A DNA stretch of 64,000 nucleotides, from contig CAMDWI010000002.1 of NCBI GenBank assembly GCA_945878555.1, positions 124,001 to 188,000 of the forward strand. The letters are read 5' to 3'. The notes beneath the pieces are model-generated. The model saw only the letters and a list, made by a program, of their open reading frames with translations, searched no databases and had not been told where the DNA came from. Every line of letters starts with the position of its first letter. The stretch's first letter is position 1. The translations under genes were made by a program, and so were the position numbers. Shown here piece after piece: positions 63,217 through 64,000 of this stretch. The stretch comes from Klebsiella pneumoniae (GTDB lineage: Bacteria > Pseudomonadota > Gammaproteobacteria > Eutrophobiales > Eutrophobiaceae).

Positions 63217-64000
63217 TCACACAACTAACGGGGCCGTTTGATAACCGCCCGTGTGCAGGAACAACAACCTGCTACCGCGGGCGAATCGTCCGGACACGGC
63301 CAGTTGTTCCAGCTGCAACAAGGCCTTGCCGGTATAGACATAGTCCAGTGGGAATGTGAGTTGTCCCTGCAGCGCTTGTAATTGTTGCATTACTGAAGCG
63401 GCCGGTTTGCCATAGCGTCCGAAGGGCGCACTGCCATCAAACTGCAAATGCCTTGCCAGGATCTGTTCCGCCTGTTCTGCCCCCGCCTTGTCACACAGGG
63501 CTGATCGCCCCTGATCAGGCAGTGTGGTGTAACCGCGTACTGCCGACAACGCGAGTACTGTTGGCAGCGATGGTTCTGACTGTTGCGCCAGGCCCCATGC
63601 CAGTCCAGCCGCAGTCGTGCCGGTGCCGACGGCACAAACAATATGTGTATAGGTATCGAGGTCGACAATCTCGTTTATTATCTCAGCGACGCCTTCAATG
63701 GCGAGCGCTGAAGCCCCGCCTTCCGGAATCAGGTATGGTGTGGTAGCAAGACCCAGTCGGGCGCGCAGCGCATCAGGCACCAGTTGTTGCAGGGGGTAAT
63801 ATTCCCCTGTCTCCACTGCAATTATTTGCATCCCCCTGCACCGGCATTCATCCAGCACCGCTGATTCGCCGAGTACACCGGTGCCTCGCACTACACCTGT
63901 GGTAGTGATACCGAGGATCTGTCCGGTCTGTGCCACCGCAAGCAGATGATTGGAAAAACGGCCACCAAAGGTCAATGCCGCGTTGTATCGCTCACGCTGA
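63217..64000 (-). CDS. ACC deaminase/D-cysteine desulfhydrase family protein (partial, N-terminus off window)
   Basis: At least 260 residues of a fold-type II PLP enzyme; the frame is open to the window edge at 64000, so the real start and the PLP-Lys region are outside. The LTFGGRFSNHLLAVA segment at the visible start is the PLP-phosphate/substrate loop, and GTGTTAAGL near the middle binds PLP phosphate. LLFLHTGGYQTAPL is the conserved C-terminus. Family members either deaminate 1-aminocyclopropane-1-carboxylate or desulfurate D-cysteine; the sequence seen does not decide between them. Confidence 0.85.
   Translation of the reverse strand, partial: QRERYNAALTFGGRFSNHLLAVAQTGQILGITTTGVVRGTGVLGESAVLDECRCRGMQIIAVETGEYYPLQQLVPDALRARLGLATTPYLIPEGGASALAIEGVAEIINEIVDLDTYTHIVCAVGTGTTAAGLAWGLAQQSEPSLPTVLALSAVRGYTTLPDQGRSALCDKAGAEQAEQILARHLQFDGSAPFGRYGKPAASVMQQLQALQGQLTFPLDYVYTGKALLQLEQLAVSGRFARGSRLLFLHTGGYQTAPLVV

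Overview
The window is a gene-dense stretch of bacterial chromosome, almost certainly from a gammaproteobacterium. Supporting signs are FabA/FabB unsaturated fatty acid synthesis, the long single-chain PurL, RNase T, a Tas-type aldo/keto reductase, MsrPQ, BaeSR, and the order pyrG-kdsA-eno-ftsB-ispD-ispF. A succinate/malate-CoA ligase of the MtkAB type and an isolated ispG weakly suggest a sulfur-oxidiser-like or other non-enteric lineage; the genus cannot be told. Most of the window is of moderate to high GC with tightly packed, often overlapping genes. No rRNA, tRNA, CRISPR array or transposase gene was seen, and no gap exceeds 300 bases.

Layout. 1-2670 (minus): methylcitrate cycle prpB-prpC-prpD, with prpD cut by the window edge. 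2.9-6.0 kb: ispG, divergent from fabA-fabB. 6.0-6.2 kb: a convergent gap with two perfect TGTGA-N6-TCACA palindromes and a candidate C-rich-loop small RNA. 6.2-8.9 kb (minus): DUF3750 protein, ArfB, DUF1993 protein, DUF4159 protein. 8.9-13.3 kb (minus): a MacAB-like ABC exporter with its adaptor. 13.4-22.1 kb: esterase, arsenic operon (arsR-arsC-acr3), glutathione transferase, a 199-bp inverted-repeat element, EEP-family hydrolase, MFS transporter, rnt-pyrC and a Tas-type reductase. 22.2-28.9 kb: purB, a small conserved gene, an orphan secretin-like protein, purL. 28.9-32.1 kb: two tandem msrP paralogues with msrQ, then an Smr protein.

32.2-39.7 kb is a DSF-type (diffusible fatty-acid signal) quorum-sensing cluster: rpfG-rpfC on the plus strand converges on rpfF, a hotdog thioesterase and a second RpfC-like hybrid kinase on the minus strand. 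From rpfC onward it is strikingly AT-rich, which suggests horizontal acquisition. It sits directly downstream of ispF.

39.8-45.1 kb (minus): pyrG-kdsA-eno-ftsB-ispD-ispF. 45.3-49.0 kb: a GNAT acetyltransferase, baeS-baeR, a YjdF-like protein and LapA. 49.1-51.2 kb: the MtkAB-like CoA ligase. 51.3-52.6 kb: metZ, preceded by what reads as a SAM-II riboswitch coupled to a transcription terminator. 52.7-58.2 kb: an unknown Met-rich exported protein, an alkyltransferase-like protein, a FadL-type porin, a SpoIIE-type phosphatase and purE-purK. 58.3-64.0 kb: a CbbR-like LysR regulator, a two-subunit molybdenum hydroxylase, an AlkC-like HEAT-repeat protein and an edge-truncated ACC deaminase/D-cysteine desulfhydrase homologue.

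The most notable items are the Rpf island with its second sensor, the metZ riboswitch with mutually exclusive terminator and antiterminator helices, the double-CRP-site candidate sRNA, the apparently leaderless arsR with its operator inside the promoter, and the MITE-like element.
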